Positions 1 through 8,371 of a stretch of 64,000 nucleotides of DNA are shown here, piece by piece. Position 1 is the stretch's first letter. The number at the start of each line of letters is the position of its first letter. The notes beneath the pieces are model-generated. The model was not told the origin of the DNA, searched no databases, and saw only the letters and a list, made by a program, of their open reading frames with translations. The stretch covers positions 52,856 to 116,855 of the forward strand of contig ONMI01000014.1 in the NCBI GenBank assembly GCA_900318915.1. Direction: 5' to 3'. Origin of the DNA: an uncultured Prevotellaceae bacterium. Its GTDB lineage: Bacteria > Bacteroidota > Bacteroidia > Bacteroidales > Bacteroidaceae. The translations under genes were made by a program, and so were the position numbers.

Positions 1-194
1 CGGAGGTTGGGACCTAATTTCTCTATGGGCGCTTCATGGCCCTCGGCCACCGGACTCTCGAAATTCACTATCGAGAAGTCGGATTCTTTTATCATGGGGC
101 TTATCTCACCCAGGACGGATGCGAAATCGCCCTCGTTCAGCTTCTTCGCTGCCTGCGCTTGGGGGTAGAAGTCTCCGGCTACAAGTACCTTCAT
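1..194 (-). CDS. CapA-family protein, N-terminal part only
   Basis: Only the first 64 codons are in the window; the gene runs off the left edge. The start MKVLVAGDFYP with a later NFESPV matches the opening of CapA/PgsA-like calcineurin-type proteins (first metal-binding GD, then an N-x-E motif). The family is tied to poly-gamma-glutamate or capsule production, but many members have unknown substrates. The ATG is 11 nt after the stop of the opine-dehydrogenase-like gene, so the two are very likely one operon. There is no signal peptide at this start, which is unusual for CapA proteins that act outside the cell. The identification rests on a short stretch. Confidence 0.6.
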   Translation of the reverse strand, partial: MKVLVAGDFYPQAQAAKKLNEGDFASVLGEISPMIKESDFSIVNFESPVAEGHEAPIEKLGPNL

Positions 195-205
195 ACTTTA
201 TTCCA

Positions 206-1291
206 TTATTCCATAATGGCCTTGTCGATATCCTCCTTGGTCACCTCCTCTTTGCCAAGCAGATATTGGATGGTGCGGGCCTGACTCTTCAGGTCTTTGC
301 GCAGAAGAGCGGAAGCCAGTGTCATGATGGCCTCCTGGATGGAGGTGTCTACACCGAGCACCTTGCCGATGGATATATATAGCCCAAGACCCATGGGCAC
401 GTCTTCGTTGATGTAGCGGTGGTCGATGCGCGAGGGACCCTTGTTCGACGACTCTCCGAAGGAGTGGAACACCTCCATGGCGTCTTTGCTCAGGTCTACC
501 TCGTTGCGCCATTTGGCTGCGTCGAAATAGTTCAGCGGCTCGCAGCCGAAGGCTTTCAGTATCTCGTTCTTCCGCTCGTCGAATGCCTGTATCACATTCA
601 CCACCGAGGGGGTAAAGGCCTCCTTGTACATATAAAACTCACCGCCGCTGTGCTCAATGCGGGCGGCCGAGAAGAGAAGACCGATGGGATGCACTATCAT
701 GTTGGGGTTGTGCAGGGCCGATTCGAGTATGTGCTTGCGCAGGTACTGGGTGTTCTCAAACAGCTGCGACAAAGAGGCGAGCACCTCCTTCGCCTTGTTG
801 ACAGGACGCACCGAAACGGCGTTGCGCGGATTGTAGAAGGTGATGCGCACAAACGAGTCGTTCATGATGCGGCCGTTGTAGGCTGTGGTCTCCCATTCAC
901 TGTATACCACGTTTTTGTTGATGTATTTCTTGAAAATGAGGCTTCCCATATAGCCCGGGCACAGCACGATAATCTGGCCGTCTTTCACATAAGGGGCTAT
1001 CAGCTGGGCTATCTGCTCATGCTGCAGTGTGGTGGTCATCACCATGATGATGTCGGCAAAGTCGACAGCTTTGGCGGTGTCGCGCGTAATGAAACAGGGT
1101 TTCGCAACAAAGCGCTTTCCTCCGTCGGTCTCGTCTACTACATCATATTCGCCCGCTTTGGAAATCTTCTCAAAGTAATGGTCGTTCACGGCGTGGGATG
1201 TTTTCAGCAAACCCACTTGAAGTCCTTTTTGATTCATCTTGGCAGCGTGTATGAGACCTGCGTTGCCACAACCAATTACCGTTATTCTCAT
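206..1291 (-). CDS. NAD/NADP octopine/nopaline dehydrogenase family protein
   Basis: A 361-residue protein with an N-terminal Rossmann fold (ITVIGCGNAG, residues 3-12) and a C-terminal alpha-helical domain of the octopine dehydrogenase type. The segment NPNMIVHPIG carries the conserved catalytic histidine region. Opine dehydrogenases reductively condense an amino acid with a 2-oxo acid. The substrate cannot be read from sequence, and many bacterial members are uncharacterised. The gene is first in a minus-strand operon with a CapA-family gene 11 nt downstream. A long leader of about 200 nt separates it from a TACCTTTG box. The family call is firm; the reaction is inferred. Confidence 0.8.
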   Translation of the reverse strand: MRITVIGCGNAGLIHAAKMNQKGLQVGLLKTSHAVNDHYFEKISKAGEYDVVDETDGGKRFVAKPCFITRDTAKAVDFADIIMVMTTTLQHEQIAQLIAPYVKDGQIIVLCPGYMGSLIFKKYINKNVVYSEWETTAYNGRIMNDSFVRITFYNPRNAVSVRPVNKAKEVLASLSQLFENTQYLRKHILESALHNPNMIVHPIGLLFSAARIEHSGGEFYMYKEAFTPSVVNVIQAFDERKNEILKAFGCEPLNYFDAAKWRNEVDLSKDAMEVFHSFGESSNKGPSRIDHRYINEDVPMGLGLYISIGKVLGVDTSIQEAIMTLASALLRKDLKSQARTIQYLLGKEEVTKEDIDKAIME

Positions 1292-1500
1292 AATAGTGCA
1301 TTGTTTACCCCAACCTTATACCTATTGAGAAGCCGGACCGTCCTTGAAGGCCGACAGTACAGTTGGGAGGGATTAATGATTGGTTTAACTCTCTGATGGA
1401 ATGAGATGCGGCAGTGCCTGCCGGCATACTTCCTCCCTCGGCGACGGATGCCTCCACGATAAAGTGTAAAATTATACTCTCTGCGGAAAGCCCATCGGTT
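1292..1500 (-). other. Long 5' leader of the opine-dehydrogenase operon
   Basis: About 200 nt lie between the probable -7 element and the start codon. On the minus strand the leader holds a six-pair hairpin CGGCAG-GCA-CTGCCG near 1410-1424 and other GC-rich inverted stretches. It contains no convincing reading frame and matches no riboswitch core that I recognise. The rest of the 1292-1745 gap is AT-rich divergent promoter DNA. Confidence 0.35.
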
Positions 1501-1501
1501 G

Positions 1502-1509
1502 CAAAGGTA
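1502..1509 (-). promoter_or_regulatory. Probable -7 element for the opine-dehydrogenase operon
   Basis: Minus-strand TACCTTTG followed by C fits the Bacteroidota -7 consensus TAnnTTTG. No TTTG sits at the usual 19-21 nt upstream; the nearest TTG is only 12 nt away, so the call rests on one element. Confidence 0.45.
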
Positions 1510-1675
1510 GTAATTAATTGTCAATAACCTTCTTCCTTGATGAAAAGTTTTTATAAATGTATTTTTGGATAACAAATTTTAACAAATAAATGAATCCGTA
1601 TGCAGTATAAATGAATATTTATACACATTGGCTCTTTCCCGTTTTCCGTAAATAGCACATTTATGCCGCCAAATA

Positions 1676-1706
1676 TTTGCACTTTTGGAATTATTTTATA
1701 ATTTTG
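1676..1706 (+). promoter_or_regulatory. Bacteroidota sigma-ABfr-type promoter
   Basis: TTTG at 1676-1679 and TAATTTTG at 1699-1706 are separated by exactly 19 nt. This is the textbook Bacteroidota primary-sigma arrangement, about 40 nt before the start of the small secreted protein at 1746. Confidence 0.85.
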
Positions 1707-1745
1707 CCCATTATTAATACTAACCTTAACCTTAAGACCACTACC

Positions 1746-2225
1746 ATGAGAAAAATTTTCATTCTCCTTATCTTGTTGCTGGTGACGGCGGGAGCCGATG
1801 CTCAAACCCGCAAAAGAACCACACCCAAGCGCAATAACGTGATTCAGCGCCTGCAGACACCCGAGCAGAAGCTCCTGGGGCACCATCTGCTGAGTTTGCA
1901 GTGGATATCGTGGGAGTATTTCGGAGGCTGCGACATCACCAAGGACGAAGACGGCACCCTGCGCTGTGTGGGAGAGCAGCTCTCGAGAGAAAACGACGAC
2001 TATTTGCGGCTCAACGGCACCATCAGTATCGTCGATGCCACCCATTTCGTCTTCACCGGCACCATAGCCATGAAGATTTACCACATCAATGGGGGAGAGG
2101 AGTGCCTGCGCGAGGGCACCTTCGACTTCAAGGCTACCGGCAAGCGCCGCTATTGGCGGCTCCAGCAGATGACCAATCCTTGCGATGAGTGCACCGACTA
2201 TGTAGACATCTATTTCAAGCGCTGA
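1746..2225 (+). CDS. Small secreted protein of unknown function
   Basis: A 159-residue protein. I use the ATG at 1746 because it opens a clean signal peptide (MRKIFILLILLLVTAGADAQ, cleavage about residue 20) and sits below a good promoter. The first residues of the mature part are basic (RKRTTPKR); the rest alternates short hydrophobic and polar stretches typical of a beta-rich fold. Cysteines occur in GGCD, RCVG, EECL and NPCDEC, enough for disulfides in an exported protein. I do not recognise a named domain. It is a separate transcription unit from the large secreted gene that follows, which has its own promoter. Confidence 0.75.
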   Translation: MRKIFILLILLLVTAGADAQTRKRTTPKRNNVIQRLQTPEQKLLGHHLLSLQWISWEYFGGCDITKDEDGTLRCVGEQLSRENDDYLRLNGTISIVDATHFVFTGTIAMKIYHINGGEECLREGTFDFKATGKRRYWRLQQMTNPCDECTDYVDIYFKR

Positions 2226-2310
2226 ACCGGCTGCTGTACTCGCGAAGAAGGCTACTGTGGTTCATTCGTCGACAAAATAAGTCGGCAAAATGTTAAATCA
2301 CATACATGCC

Positions 2311-2341
2311 TTTGAACGTGTGGAGATTTTTTCTAATTTTG
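2311..2341 (+). promoter_or_regulatory. Bacteroidota promoter for the 1,121-residue secreted protein
   Basis: TTTG at 2311-2314, 19 nt, then TAATTTTG at 2334-2341. The predicted transcript has a leader of about 50 nt before the ATG at 2398. Confidence 0.85.
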
Positions 2342-2397
2342 CACTTCATAGCTTTCTTTAAAATTCGAAAATTATCACTTTATTTACACAATTTACT

Positions 2398-5300
2398 ATG
2401 CGAAGATTTTTTACTATCATCATGATGGCGGCATTGCCGTGGATCGGCCAGCAGGCTTGGGCGCAGACACTGCTCGACGAAGATTTCGAGACCGCCAGCA
2501 CAGAGACCTATTCACAGCCCGTGGCTGACGGATGGACCACTGTGAACAGCTATACAGGCAGCAAAAAGAACTATGTATGGCACAATTATTATGCCGAGAA
2601 CGGCACCATTGGCGGCAAGCATGTGGCCGGCTGCGATGGTCCCACCTACGCCTCCGCACCCGACGGCGGCTTCGGACCCCGCGAGGAGGTGCTCCTCACA
2701 CCGGAGCTGAACCTCGACAACACCTACGAACTGACTTTCACCTGGATAGTGAGCCCCATGAACGCTTACGAGACCTCGATGTACGACCTGCAGGTGCGCA
2801 TCGTGGAGAACGACGACCTGGCCAATGCCGAGACCGTGTTCTCCATCCAGAATCCCGCCATGCTCAAGGAGAGCGGCGTGCTCACCTATCCCATCACCAA
2901 CTGGGACCCGCGCACCTCGCACATCGACCTGAGCGACTGGCAGGGTGAGAGGGTGAAGGTGGCCTTCGTCTACAAGATGATGACCAACATAGCCAATGTG
3001 GTGTGGATAGACAATGTGTCGGTGAAACAGCGCACACCCGATACCGCTCCCGTGCCCGTGCTGAGCATGGACCGCTACAACTTCGGCGATGTGTATGTGG
3101 GCGAGAAGATGTTTTCCGAGTTCATCACCCTCACCAACCAGGGAAAGAACGGACTGCAGATAACCGGTTACGACTTCCCGCAGGGCGTGAGCACCACCCT
3201 CAATGCCGAAGAGGTGAACCTCGACAAGTATGAGGGTGTCACTTTCCGCGTAGCCTACGAGGCTTCGCTCATGAGTCCCGCCGAGGCCGACGCCGTGATC
3301 CATACCAACGGCGGCGATGTGACCATCCATCTGCAGGCCAACAAGCAGGTGGTGCCCGAGGGCTACACCCTGGAGACCTTCGAGAAGTACTTCCCCCCCG
3401 CAGGATGGAAGAACGACGGATGGGCTCCCTCCTTCGGTGAACTCGAAGGCGAGGTGTCGGCCTATGCCACCGGCTCCTATACCGACAACTATCTCACCTC
3501 GCCCCGCCTCGACCTGACCGGCGGCGGCAGCGTGACCTTCACCTACCGCAACCTCTTCGACAGCGAGGAGGGCGGCACCTACCAGATGAACGACATCAGC
3601 GTGGAGGTGAGTTACGACGGCGGCTCCACCTGGACGCAGAAGTGGATATTCGACTACACCCTCTCCACCTACAGCGAGACCGTGACCGTGGACCTGGGCG
3701 TGGGCAGCGACAACTCCTATGTGCGCTGGAAGAACACCGCCATCAACTATGATGACGAGGGCGTGGAGGAGTTCAGCAACTTCTACTTCGACCGCGTGCT
3801 CCTGCCTTATGTCTATGGAGCCGACGGTGTGCCTGGAGGCGCTTACCTCATCAAGCCCGCCATCGGTGCCACCGATGTCTATCCCAAGAATGTGGTGCTC
3901 GAGTGGGGACCCGCACAGTTTGCCATGGGCTATAAGCTCTATGTGGGCTCCAACACACAGGCCAACGACCTCATCGACGGACTCGACCTCTACGATGCCC
4001 TCACCTATACCATCCCTGTGTGCGACTATGAGACCACCTACCGCTGGAAAGTGGTGCCCTACAACAGCTACGGCAACGCCCTCTCGCGCGACGTATCTAC
4101 CTGGACCTTCACCACGCAGCCCGATGCCTCAACGGTGAGCTATCCTTATGTGGAGGACTTCCAGAGCAAGGACCTGCCCATAGGATGGGTGTCGACCGTC
4201 GCCGAAAACTCCTACAACCGTGCCTGGTATGTAAACACCTATTATCCCTATGTGAACAACGGTGTGAACAGCAATGCGCTCACCTCGAGCTATCTGAACG
4301 AGGGCGATGAGAACAGCGTGAGCACGCAAGACTTCAAACTGCCCGAAGACAAGAACATGGCCATCTCGTTCGTATGGGGCGACGAGCACCCCAGCGACCT
4401 CGTGGTAGACCCCACCGGACTGGTGCGCAAACAGAATGTGGAGCCCAACAACGGCGCCAGCGAAGGACTTTTCCAGATCCTGGCCGACGGCGAGTGGACC
4501 ACCCTCTCCACCATCTCCGAGGAAAGCTTCAACGGCGATGAGAAATACTGGATTGAGGAGAAATTCGACCTCAGCGCCTACGCCGGCAAGACCGTTCAGT
4601 TCCGCTGGGTACACAAGAGCTACAACGCCGGACGCGACGGCGGTACTTCACTGGCCCATGTGGTGATAGAGGAAATCATGGGCGACAAGGCCGTCTTCAA
4701 CAAGCAGGAGTGGAACGCTGGAAAGGTGAACTTCGACAAGGCCGTCAACTCGGGCGAGGTGTTCACCATCCTCAACAAGGGCATCAACACCCTCAAGGTG
4801 AAGAGCGCCACCTTCGGCACCGACAACTTCACCTCCACCATCGCCGAGGGCGTGGAGATTGCTCCCGAATCAGGTCTGCCCTTCAGCATGCAGTTCAACG
4901 CCCTGCAGACCAACGCTGCCGTGAACGATGTGCTCACCGTGGTGTTTGAGAGCGGCTACTCCGTCACCTTGCCCGTAAGGGGTGAGGCATTGGCCGAAGA
5001 CCAGTTCTACTATGCCTTCGAGGACAACCCCCTCGACTATCCTTGGACCGAATTCACCACCATCGATGCCGACAACGCTGTGTCGTACGACTTCTCCGCA
5101 TGGTGGATACATTTTGAGAAGAGCGGACAGAAATTCGCCTTCTGGCCCGGCGACGACGATGAGATGAACGGCATCATGAGCCCCGTTTCCGGACATTGGG
5201 CCCTCGTGGCCGCATCGCCCCTCGACGGCAGCGCCGACAACTGGATTGTGAGCAAGAAACTCCTGGCCACCCATGAGTCGACCTTCCACTTCTATGCCCG

Positions 5301-5763
5301 CAACTGGGAGTGCCTGCAGAGCGTGCTCCCGTCGCCCAACCACCATGTGAGTGTGCTGGTGGCTGAGAACAATCCCGGCAATGTGAACTCCTTCACCACT
5401 GTGATGGCCGACACCGAGATGCCCTTCCTCGACTGGGACAACTGGAACGAGTATGAGGTAGACCTCTCGGCCTATGCCGGCAAGGAAATCTACATCGCCC
5501 TGCGCCACACCACCAACGGCGCCAGCAACGTGGCCTTCTTCGACGACTTCACCTTCAACCACTTCGCTCAGGCCGGCTCCGGCATCCAGAACCTGGAGAA
5601 CAACCTCGACCCGAAGGCCGATGTGGCTGTCTACAACACCAACGGTGCCCTCGTGGCCACCGGCAAGGCCGGTCAGGCCCTCAACGCCCTCGGCAAGGGT
5701 GTCTATGTGGTCAAGGTGACCACCGACGGTACCACACGCACCTTCAAGGTGGTGCGCCGATAG
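2398..5763 (+). CDS. Large secreted choice-of-anchor J protein with T9SS sorting domain
   Basis: A 1,121-residue protein with a signal peptide ending near residue 23 (AWAQ). The body holds choice-of-anchor J / cleaved-adhesin-like jelly-roll modules, recognised by repeated openings such as DEDFET, LETFEKYFPPAGW and VEDFQSKDLPIGW and by the recurring DLSAYAGK motif. Two Hydin-like Ig segments (FGDVYVGEK near 227 and a second near 775) and an FnIII-like segment near 485-580 sit between them. The last 75 residues (VYNTNGALVATG, then GVYVVKV and FKVVRR) form a T9SS type A C-terminal sorting domain. I infer export through the T9SS to the surface or medium. The ligand is unknown; adhesion or glycan binding is plausible. 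Confidence 0.85.
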   Translation: MRRFFTIIMMAALPWIGQQAWAQTLLDEDFETASTETYSQPVADGWTTVNSYTGSKKNYVWHNYYAENGTIGGKHVAGCDGPTYASAPDGGFGPREEVLLTPELNLDNTYELTFTWIVSPMNAYETSMYDLQVRIVENDDLANAETVFSIQNPAMLKESGVLTYPITNWDPRTSHIDLSDWQGERVKVAFVYKMMTNIANVVWIDNVSVKQRTPDTAPVPVLSMDRYNFGDVYVGEKMFSEFITLTNQGKNGLQITGYDFPQGVSTTLNAEEVNLDKYEGVTFRVAYEASLMSPAEADAVIHTNGGDVTIHLQANKQVVPEGYTLETFEKYFPPAGWKNDGWAPSFGELEGEVSAYATGSYTDNYLTSPRLDLTGGGSVTFTYRNLFDSEEGGTYQMNDISVEVSYDGGSTWTQKWIFDYTLSTYSETVTVDLGVGSDNSYVRWKNTAINYDDEGVEEFSNFYFDRVLLPYVYGADGVPGGAYLIKPAIGATDVYPKNVVLEWGPAQFAMGYKLYVGSNTQANDLIDGLDLYDALTYTIPVCDYETTYRWKVVPYNSYGNALSRDVSTWTFTTQPDASTVSYPYVEDFQSKDLPIGWVSTVAENSYNRAWYVNTYYPYVNNGVNSNALTSSYLNEGDENSVSTQDFKLPEDKNMAISFVWGDEHPSDLVVDPTGLVRKQNVEPNNGASEGLFQILADGEWTTLSTISEESFNGDEKYWIEEKFDLSAYAGKTVQFRWVHKSYNAGRDGGTSLAHVVIEEIMGDKAVFNKQEWNAGKVNFDKAVNSGEVFTILNKGINTLKVKSATFGTDNFTSTIAEGVEIAPESGLPFSMQFNALQTNAAVNDVLTVVFESGYSVTLPVRGEALAEDQFYYAFEDNPLDYPWTEFTTIDADNAVSYDFSAWWIHFEKSGQKFAFWPGDDDEMNGIMSPVSGHWALVAASPLDGSADNWIVSKKLLATHESTFHFYARNWECLQSVLPSPNHHVSVLVAENNPGNVNSFTTVMADTEMPFLDWDNWNEYEVDLSAYAGKEIYIALRHTTNGASNVAFFDDFTFNHFAQAGSGIQNLENNLDPKADVAVYNTNGALVATGKAGQALNALGKGVYVVKVTTDGTTRTFKVVRR

Positions 5764-5797
5764 GCTGGGGAGCCGAAAGGCGGAACCCATATCCAAG

Positions 5798-5828
5798 GCG
5801 GTGGGCACATGCTCCATGTGCCCACCGC
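5798..5828 (+). terminator. Strong hairpin terminator
   Basis: A perfect 14-bp stem (5798-5811 with 5815-5828) around a 3-nt loop, followed by a T-rich run. It separates the first large secreted gene from the next. Confidence 0.8.
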
Positions 5829-5881
5829 TTTCACCTTTATATAATAATATGTTGACGCAGAAGATACATTTCTTTCGTTCC

Positions 5882-8371
5882 ATGAAAAAAACTAAACTTC
5901 TTTTCTTCCTGCTACTCCTGGCAGTAACCCTTCCGCTCGGGGCACAGACACGCGACAAGATGCTCACCATACAGGTGACCACCGGCACCGGCGACAACCT
6001 CGAGGGGCAGCCCGTTTCCCTCGTGCAGACCGACTACACCCTCTCTTACGGCACCCTGAAGCTCGATGCCGACGGCACCTGCCAGGTGAAGGTCTATGCG
6101 GGGAATCATCAGCTCACTGTCGACCGGCCGGGGTATGAGGTGGCCACACAGACCTTCAATGTGCCTGAAAATGAGTCGGCCTATACCGTGAGCCTGCAGC
6201 TCACCGAGAAAGTGCGCACCCCCTTCGCGCTCAACGCACAGCCCCAGCACGATGCCTATACCGGCGAGAACAGCGTGCTCCTCACCTGGAATACCGAGCC
6301 GCCGGCTTTCTTCGACGATTTCGAGCAGTATGAGCCCTTTGCCATCTCCTTCGGCGAGTGGACCGGCATCGATGCCGATCAGGAGGCTGCCGCTCCCATC
6401 GTGGGCGACTATCCCAACCGGTGTGTGATGCAGTACGCCCAGATTATCAACCCGCTCACTGTCAGTCCGCCCTGGTGGTACGACTATCCCATCCTGCAGC
6501 CCTACAGTGGCAAGCAGTATGTGGGCTTTACCCGCACCAGTTCGGGCAATGCCAACGACGACTGGCTCATCTCGCCCGTCATCACTGTGGGAGCTGAGCA
6601 GGTGCTCGCCTTCATGGGCAAGGCGGCCGACAAATATCCCGAGCGTTTTCAGGTGTATGTCACCACGCAGACCGACAACCCTGTGCAGACCGACTTCGAA
6701 CGGCTCGACGCTGGCAACTACGAGACGGCCGACATGACCGGATGGCGCCGCTATGAGTACAGCCTCGCAGCCTACGCCGGAAAGCAGGTGCGCTTCGCCA
6801 TCCGCTACATCAGCCACTACAATCTCTACGGCTCGTTCATGCTCATGGTAGACGATGTGTTCGTGGGCAATGCCTCCGACTACGACGCTACCGTGGCCAA
6901 GGCGAAGGCACGCCGCTCGCCGGCACACTCCGAAGCCAATCCCAACGAGCTGTTCCACATCTCGCTCGACGGTGTGGAGGTGGCCGTCACGCCCGACTAT
7001 TCCTGCGTCGTGAGCCCCGTCACACCGGGAACGCACACCCTGGGTGTGAAGGCGGTGTATCTGACCACTGAGAGCGAGACGGTGACTCTGCCCGTGGATA
7101 TCAGCGCCGACTATGCGCCCGTCACCTTCCAGGTCTCGGCCCAGAGCGTGCTCTCGCCCGACGGACAGCAGCTGCTGCTCATCAACACCGCCACCACCGA
7201 TACCTACACCCTCACCGTGAGCGGGGGCATCGCCTCCATCGCCTCCTTGCCCTACGGCGAGTATGTGGTGCATGTGGAGGAGGGCGCCTTCAACTCCTAT
7301 CAGCAGAGTTTCAGCGTGACCGGCGATACCCAGCTCTCCATCGTGCTCACCGACCGGGTGGTCACACCCTTCAACATCACGGCCGATGTGGACCACGACA
7401 ACCACACCGTGGTGGTGAGGTGGAACCAGGAACTGGGATTCAGCGACAGCTTCGAGGAGTATGAGGATTTCGCCACAGGCTCCTTCGGCCCCTGGAAATC
7501 TCTCGACATGGATCAGATGCCGGTCTATCCCATCGCATTGGGCGACATCTCCAACGTGGTCTACTTCCCCGGTGCTGGCGATGCCTCCAACCCCAAGGCC
7601 CTGGCGCCCCTGGTGTTCAATCCTTGGAGCACCGAACCGCCCATGCTGCCCACCGACGAGGCCGTGAAAGCCCCCAACGGCGACAAGACCGTGGCCTTCT
7701 TCTCTCCGCAGCGCGCATGGGCTGACAAGTGGCTCATCTCGCCGGCATTCGACATCCGCCAGGGTTCGCTGTTGGGCGTCACGCTCAAGTCTTACAGTGC
7801 CATGTATCTTGAGTCGGTGGAGTTCTGCGTGTCCGACGACAGCGAGGAACCTTCCGACTTCACCGTGCTGAGCACCGCCCAAAACATACCGGCCGACCAG
7901 TGGACGCGCTATGAGACCGACCTCTCCGACCTGGCCGGAAGGCGGGTGCGCCTGGCTGTGCACTATGTGTCGTACGACACCTTCTTCCTGCAGCTCGACG
8001 ATTTCACCGTAGGGCCGGGTGAGGGCGAGGCCGCCGTCATCGACTATGGCAATGTGCTGCGCTACGACATCTATCTCGACGGCGTGAAAGTGGGCGAGAG
8101 CACCGCACCCTCCTACACCCTCACTGGCCTCGCCGACGGCGTGCACACCATCGGCATCGTGGCGGTGTACCAGAACAGCGAGTCGGAGATGGGCACCGTC
8201 ACCGTGAATGTGACCGCCGGCGTGGCGCAGGTGCTGCTCGATGCCGACGGCAGCCCGGCCTGCTTCTACACCGTGGAAGGTGTGCGGATGGGCTCCCGGT
8301 GGAGCGACCTGCCCAAAGGTGTGTATGTAGTGAAAACAGACAATCAATATAAAAAGGTATTGAAACGATGA
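5882..8371 (+). CDS. Secreted protein with two choice-of-anchor J modules and sorting domain
   Basis: An 829-residue protein. The ATG at 5882 is chosen because it begins the signal peptide (MKKTKLLFFLLLLAVTLPLG); an upstream in-frame start would lie inside the terminator hairpin. After a short PEGA/carboxypeptidase-regulatory-like domain (about 25-115) there are two copies of a unit: a jelly-roll opened by FFDDFEQYE or FSDSFEEYE, then an FnIII-like strand set (for example YDIYLDGVKVGES). This looks like an internal duplication. The C-terminus (FYTVEGVRMG, LPKGVYVVKT) is a short T9SS-type sorting domain. The start of the next gene overlaps its stop by 4 nt, so the two are translationally coupled. 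Confidence 0.82.
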   Translation: MKKTKLLFFLLLLAVTLPLGAQTRDKMLTIQVTTGTGDNLEGQPVSLVQTDYTLSYGTLKLDADGTCQVKVYAGNHQLTVDRPGYEVATQTFNVPENESAYTVSLQLTEKVRTPFALNAQPQHDAYTGENSVLLTWNTEPPAFFDDFEQYEPFAISFGEWTGIDADQEAAAPIVGDYPNRCVMQYAQIINPLTVSPPWWYDYPILQPYSGKQYVGFTRTSSGNANDDWLISPVITVGAEQVLAFMGKAADKYPERFQVYVTTQTDNPVQTDFERLDAGNYETADMTGWRRYEYSLAAYAGKQVRFAIRYISHYNLYGSFMLMVDDVFVGNASDYDATVAKAKARRSPAHSEANPNELFHISLDGVEVAVTPDYSCVVSPVTPGTHTLGVKAVYLTTESETVTLPVDISADYAPVTFQVSAQSVLSPDGQQLLLINTATTDTYTLTVSGGIASIASLPYGEYVVHVEEGAFNSYQQSFSVTGDTQLSIVLTDRVVTPFNITADVDHDNHTVVVRWNQELGFSDSFEEYEDFATGSFGPWKSLDMDQMPVYPIALGDISNVVYFPGAGDASNPKALAPLVFNPWSTEPPMLPTDEAVKAPNGDKTVAFFSPQRAWADKWLISPAFDIRQGSLLGVTLKSYSAMYLESVEFCVSDDSEEPSDFTVLSTAQNIPADQWTRYETDLSDLAGRRVRLAVHYVSYDTFFLQLDDFTVGPGEGEAAVIDYGNVLRYDIYLDGVKVGESTAPSYTLTGLADGVHTIGIVAVYQNSESEMGTVTVNVTAGVAQVLLDADGSPACFYTVEGVRMGSRWSDLPKGVYVVKTDNQYKKVLKR

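Noticed and set aside
1292-1500. Cobalamin, SAM or TPP riboswitch in the leader of the opine-dehydrogenase operon
   Set aside because: A CACTGCC string recalls the B12 box but the remaining conserved core is absent; no other core that I know matches.
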